A stretch of 14,985 nucleotides of DNA from JALHMQ01 sp020248785 (GTDB lineage Bacteria > Pseudomonadota > Gammaproteobacteria > Burkholderiales > Burkholderiaceae_F), in the NCBI GenBank assembly GCA_046343415.1, contig JBKDNL010000281.1, positions 1-14,985 of the forward strand, given 5' to 3'. Both the position numbers and the translations under genes were made by a program. Position 1 is the first letter of the stretch. Every line of letters begins with the position of its first letter. The notes below the pieces were generated by a model, which had not been told where the DNA came from, searched no databases, and saw only the letters and a list, made by a program, of their open reading frames with translations. Shown here piece by piece: positions 12,209-14,985 of this stretch.

Positions 12209-14319
12209 TCGTCGTTGCACTACCGAGCAAACTACCGAACAAACCACCGCACAAAGTATCGCCGAGCAAGGTCTCGGATCTTATGAAGCGTTACGAAACG
12301 TTAACGCCGTCCACGAAGCCGAGGAACCCTCTTGAGCAGAAGTCGCGCGATGCAATCAACGGAAGCATGCGTCAAGCCCTCGATAAGCTCTTGAAGTTCT
12401 CGAAAACCGGCCACCTGTCGAGCGAAGTCTTCGAACAGATTTCAAAGGCGGTGGTCGAGGCGAAGCTCAATCCATCGGCAGGCACGCACAGAAAAGCACT
12501 CTTTGCCATGGAAGACCCGCATGTCCGTGCAGGGCTCGTTAAAGGAGAAACAGCGGGTTTGAGGGCTCAGTTGTTGCAAATGGTGATCCGGCGGGGAAAT
12601 TTTGCTGATGATCGCGGCCAACCGGATTTGAGGTTTTGGCGGTATGACCCCCAGAATGCCGTGCACGTCCGTAAGGACGGTGCGACGATAGATCACCAAA
12701 GCAATACGGAGAAAGCGTATTCCATAGTGTCGAGCCTCGACCCCAACTTTGTGGATAAGACTGAGATGGGGGAGATCCGAACTCAGTTGCGCGACATGCT
12801 TGTCCGGGGTAACGGCTTCATCAGCCACGCGGACATAGAGCGTCTAGCGTTGATGCGTGATGTTGCAAACGAGAGTCGCGGCCATAGCGACTGGCATACG
12901 CAGCCGATGCCGATGCCGATGCCGATGCCGATAGCCGATAGCGAGTGGCGTACGCAGCCGCACCCGATGCCGACGATTCCCCCGGTGAACACGATTCAGC
13001 CGTTCCCGATGCCGACGATTCCCCCGGTGAACACTATGCCGGTATACGGCAACCCTCCTGTCAGCGCTCTGCCGGTGTTTGGCAACCCCGCGAATCCGCC
13101 CGTCAGCGCTCTGCCGACGTTTGGCAACCATCCGATGGCGCAGGCCATGCAGGGCGTGTTTGACGCCCTGATGAAGCAGCTCGGCGTCAACGCGCCGTTT
13201 CCGTCGGCCGCTCCTGCGGTCATGCCCGTGGGCCGGGATCTAAAGACCGGCGATCGGGTGGGGCCGAACGTTGATTGGCGGCAGATGTACGGCGACCAGC
13301 CGGGATCGAACTTCCTTGTCGTTCCCACGCAGATGGCCAACGAGGCGCGTAACCGCCTGGCGCTGGGCTACAGCAACGCGGATGTTTCGCGCGACATCTG
13401 GACCCAGTTCAAGCAGGAGTGGGGTGACGTTGCTACGTCGGTTCCGGTGACGCGGTTTGGCGATGCGTCCAACCCCGTCCCTTTTTCCGCCGCCGAGTCC
13501 TCTATTCGAGGGCCGCAAGCCTCTCTTAGTCTCGTCGAACCCCGTTCTTTTCGGCCGCAGTTTCCCTGGAGGCAGCCGCCGCTGCCTCCCGTGGGGCCTC
13601 AGCCGCCGCTGCCGCCGGTACAACAGCCGTGGGGAGCGTTCTACAACAGCGATGGCACCGGCTCCATCGACATCGGGACCCACACCATCAGGCTGAACGA
13701 GAAGTCTTCGGAGTGGGTGGTGACGGACAAGCAGACCGGCAAGCAAACGCGCATCTGGGGCGATCCACACGTCGACTACAACAATGACGGCAAGACCGAC
13801 CTCGATTTCAAGGGAAACCTGAATCTGATGCTGGGCAATACGCGCATCCACATCGAGACCGTTCCGTTCGGTAAGAATGGTCAGACCCTGAGTTCGCGCC
13901 TGACCATTAGTGATGGGCGGCAGGCGCTGGTGGTCGACGGCTTGTCGCAAAAGAACACGCAGGGCGTCGACCAGGACGGCAAGATGAGGATCACCCGGCT
14001 GGACCGCGATGCCGCCGCGCGGGCCTACGACAGCAATTGGGGCGATCAAGTTGTCCACCAGGGTCAGGACGGAGCGTGGTACGTCGCCTCCGGCCAGTTG
14101 AAGCAGGGTGCGCTGAAGCTGGGCGCCGATGGCAAGGAGCGCGTCGACTTCAGTAAGGTCGACGGCAGCAAGCGTCTGCCACGGTTCGGCGGGCCGGTCG
14201 GCGGCGGCTTCACCATCGGGGATCGGGAGCAGATGACTGCGGCGCTGCGGATGATCATGCAGCAGATGATGGATCTGATTCAGCGTATGCAGGGCGGCGT
14301 CCCGCGGCTCGGAGGCTAA
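12067..14319 (+). CDS. Secreted self-cleaving T3SS effector candidate with DUF1521/MIIA domain
   Basis: The 750-residue protein has four parts. Residues 1-47 are the shared export-signal-like segment. Residues about 64-263 are the domain shared with the 264-aa neighbour. Residues about 277-355 are a Pro/Met/Asn-rich repeat linker, followed by a second unknown segment (about 356-490) and another Pro-rich linker (about 497-521). Residues about 522-710 are DUF1521, ending in a Met-rich amphipathic helix (about 718-742). The DUF1521 motif GDPHVD is at 565-570, followed by an EF-hand-like acidic loop DYNNDGKTDLD (570-580). In Bradyrhizobium NopE1 this domain cuts itself between Asp and Pro of GD-PHVD when calcium binds (metal ion-inducible autocleavage). 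By analogy this protein would be cut after Asp566, giving an N-terminal fragment of about 62 kDa and a C-terminal one of about 20 kDa. Bacterial cytoplasm is low in calcium, so the cut would be expected after export. The next gene starts 4 bases after the stop. The role in the host is unknown. Confidence 0.85.
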   Translation: MVATVNKSPAAAAGKKTVDQPQQAPAARASALRLNNAAAGNDFAQMSLVVALPSKLPNKPPHKVSPSKVSDLMKRYETLTPSTKPRNPLEQKSRDAINGSMRQALDKLLKFSKTGHLSSEVFEQISKAVVEAKLNPSAGTHRKALFAMEDPHVRAGLVKGETAGLRAQLLQMVIRRGNFADDRGQPDLRFWRYDPQNAVHVRKDGATIDHQSNTEKAYSIVSSLDPNFVDKTEMGEIRTQLRDMLVRGNGFISHADIERLALMRDVANESRGHSDWHTQPMPMPMPMPIADSEWRTQPHPMPTIPPVNTIQPFPMPTIPPVNTMPVYGNPPVSALPVFGNPANPPVSALPTFGNHPMAQAMQGVFDALMKQLGVNAPFPSAAPAVMPVGRDLKTGDRVGPNVDWRQMYGDQPGSNFLVVPTQMANEARNRLALGYSNADVSRDIWTQFKQEWGDVATSVPVTRFGDASNPVPFSAAESSIRGPQASLSLVEPRSFRPQFPWRQPPLPPVGPQPPLPPVQQPWGAFYNSDGTGSIDIGTHTIRLNEKSSEWVVTDKQTGKQTRIWGDPHVDYNNDGKTDLDFKGNLNLMLGNTRIHIETVPFGKNGQTLSSRLTISDGRQALVVDGLSQKNTQGVDQDGKMRITRLDRDAAARAYDSNWGDQVVHQGQDGAWYVASGQLKQGALKLGADGKERVDFSKVDGSKRLPRFGGPVGGGFTIGDREQMTAALRMIMQQMMDLIQRMQGGVPRLGG
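12901..13128 (+). repeat. Proline-rich internal repeats of the MIIA protein
   Basis: Four CCGATG hexamers at 12904-12927 give PMPMPMPM, followed by a CCGATA. A 30-base unit at 12963-12992 (coding PMPTIPPVNT) is repeated identically at 13005-13034, with a period of 42 bases. A second pair encodes PPVSALPVFGN and PPVSALPTFGN within about 13051-13128. The array is a flexible spacer between the shared N-terminal domain and the rest. A single copy of the same unit survives at 11963-11996. Confidence 0.85.
13759..13791 (+). other. MIIA cleavage motif and EF-hand-like loop
   Basis: Codons 565-570 encode GDPHVD; the predicted scissile bond lies between Asp566 (GAT 13762-13764) and Pro567. Codons 570-580 (DYNNDGKTDLD) place acidic or Asn residues at positions 1, 3, 5 and 9 of an EF-hand-like loop, as expected for calcium binding. 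Confidence 0.8.
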
Positions 14320-14323
14320 GTCG

Positions 14324-14985
14324 ATGGGTGTCATCAACGCAATCGGCCGCGCGGTCGGCAGCGTCTTCGGCGGCGGCGGGGGCAACCCCGCCGCCGCTGG
14401 CGGCAAACCCGTGTCCGCGGCGGAGGCCGCGCGCTTCGCCGGCATGATGTCCGCCGGCGCCGCGCCGGCGACCGGAACCTCGGGTGCCAGCCCTTGGGCG
14501 CCCGCCGGTGCCCTCCCAGGAGCGACTGGCCTGGCGGGCGCGGCCGGCATCGGGCCGACCCAGAGCCGCAGCGCGATGCCCGCGCAGGTCGCCTTGCCGA
14601 TCGACAGGCCCCAGGCGGGGTCCGAGTCCATGCTTGGCCCAGCGCGCGGTCAAACGCAAGAGGCGCAGCAGCAAGCCGAGCGCGAGGCGGAGCGCGACGA
14701 GGAGGTTCGAGAACACAGGGCCGAAGAGAAACAACGCGCGAGCCACGAGCAAACCGAGGAGGAGGTCCGGGACAAGACCGAAGTCGAAGCCGTGGACCGC
14801 GCCGAGGCAGGAGACAGCCTGCGCGACGAACGGCGGTTGCAGGACCGCCGCCTGGTCCAGGGTGAAGAGCAGGTGCTGCGCGCGTATGCCGAGTGGCACC
14901 GCCCCGGGCAGCCGCAGGACCCGGCAGGTCGTGCGGGTCGGTACCGGGTTGGTCTGAGGAGTACGGGCGCATGGGGACGAACGAT
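14324..14985 (+). CDS. Unrecognised Ala/Gly-rich and charged-helical protein (runs off the window)
   Basis: It starts at ATG 14324, four bases after the preceding stop, and stays open to the window end (220 codons). Residues 1-20 (MGVINAIGRAVGSVFGGGGG) are Gly-rich. VSAAEAARFAGMMSA (about 30-44) resembles the AARFxxLM-type segment of some SctI/SctP proteins, but only weakly. A low-complexity Ala/Gly/Pro stretch runs to about 100. Residues about 105-185 are a highly charged Glu/Arg/Gln helix, probably a coiled coil. Third-position GC bias switches to another frame near the end: from about 14889 the alternative frame reads PSGTAPGSRRTRQVVRVGTGLV and stops at TGA 14955-14957, just before a ribosome site and ATG. 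One extra base in the C-run at 14902-14905 would explain this. The true end may therefore be 14957. A T3SS rod, ruler or secreted protein is possible. Confidence 0.5.
   Translation, partial: MGVINAIGRAVGSVFGGGGGNPAAAGGKPVSAAEAARFAGMMSAGAAPATGTSGASPWAPAGALPGATGLAGAAGIGPTQSRSAMPAQVALPIDRPQAGSESMLGPARGQTQEAQQQAEREAERDEEVREHRAEEKQRASHEQTEEEVRDKTEVEAVDRAEAGDSLRDERRLQDRRLVQGEEQVLRAYAEWHRPGQPQDPAGRAGRYRVGLRSTGAWGRT
14368..14399 (+). promoter_or_regulatory. Very stable GCAA-loop hairpin inside the 5' part of the last gene
   Basis: Bases 14370-14381 and 14386-14397 pair perfectly over 12 G-C pairs, closed by the GNRA tetraloop GCAA (14382-14385). A G-T wobble and a C-G pair (14368-14399) extend it to 14. 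It lies about 45 bases after the start codon and encodes the FGGGGGNPAAAG segment. There is no T-run, so it is not a standard terminator. Confidence 0.6.
14971..14985 (+). CDS. Possible start of the next gene (first 5 codons)
   Basis: ATG 14971 (MGTND) is preceded by AGGAG at 14957-14961 with 9-base spacing, and by a TGA at 14955-14957 in another frame. The stop, ribosome site and start arrangement resembles the tight spacing in the rest of the operon. Too little is present to identify a product. Confidence 0.35.

Noticed and set aside
13759..13776. GDPH as a von Willebrand type D or intein-like motif
   Set aside because: The full GDPHVD with the following NNDGKTDLD loop and FKGNLNLMLG fits DUF1521/MIIA better. 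No Cys-rich vWD pattern or intein blocks are present.
13240..14631. 463-codon minus-strand open frame
   Set aside because: Lies opposite the MIIA domain. It crosses two real plus-strand genes and has no recognisable family.

Overview
The window is GC-rich DNA. The coding style (strong GC bias at third codon positions) and a DnaJ C-terminus of betaproteobacterial type suggest a member of the Burkholderiales. The genus cannot be fixed from this sequence. All genes supported here are on the plus strand. The core of the window is the head of a type III secretion (T3SS) locus placed downstream of the housekeeping gene dnaJ.

Layout. (1) 1-140: the last 45 codons of dnaJ. (2) 141-1971: about 1.8 kb with no convincing gene. 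(3) 1972-5316: a 1114-residue AfsR/SARP-like regulator with a winged helix, BTAD, a STAND-type ATPase and TPRs. (4) 5317-6113: about 0.8 kb of non-coding DNA with a REP-like palindrome and a purine-rich 9-bp tandem repeat. (5) 6114-11094: a compact T3SS operon. It begins with an unrecognised 100-aa protein, then sctS (export gate), sctC (secretin), sctD (FHA-domain inner ring), an sctE-like gene, a small gene at the sctF position, an sctG-like TPR chaperone, and an unrecognised 101-aa protein. The order C-D-E-F-G matches the Yersinia ysc virC operon, but sctS directly ahead of sctC is unusual. (6) 11130-14319: two tandem secreted-protein candidates that share a near-identical N-terminus and a diverged domain of about 200 residues. 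The first copy (264 aa) stops after this domain. The second (750 aa) continues through a Pro/Met-rich repeat linker into a DUF1521/MIIA calcium-inducible autocleavage domain with the motif GDPHVD, as in Bradyrhizobium NopE1. (7) 14324-end: an Ala/Gly-rich then charged-helical protein, cut by the window end, with a probable frame change near its 3' end.

How it may work together (inference). The AfsR-like protein could control the locus. SctC and SctD build the outer and inner rings and SctS is part of the export gate. The E and G proteins would chaperone the needle subunit encoded between them. The tandem pair would be substrates. One is intact until it meets calcium, when the MIIA domain would cut it after Asp566. 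The other is a solo version of the same N-terminal domain.

Most interesting points: the tandem pair, with a 154-bp block differing at only 4 positions in front of domains about 43% identical; a frameshifted remnant of the proline-rich linker behind the short copy; the MIIA domain itself; a hairpin that appears to cover the ribosome binding site of the putative needle gene; and a very stable GCAA-loop hairpin just inside the last gene.
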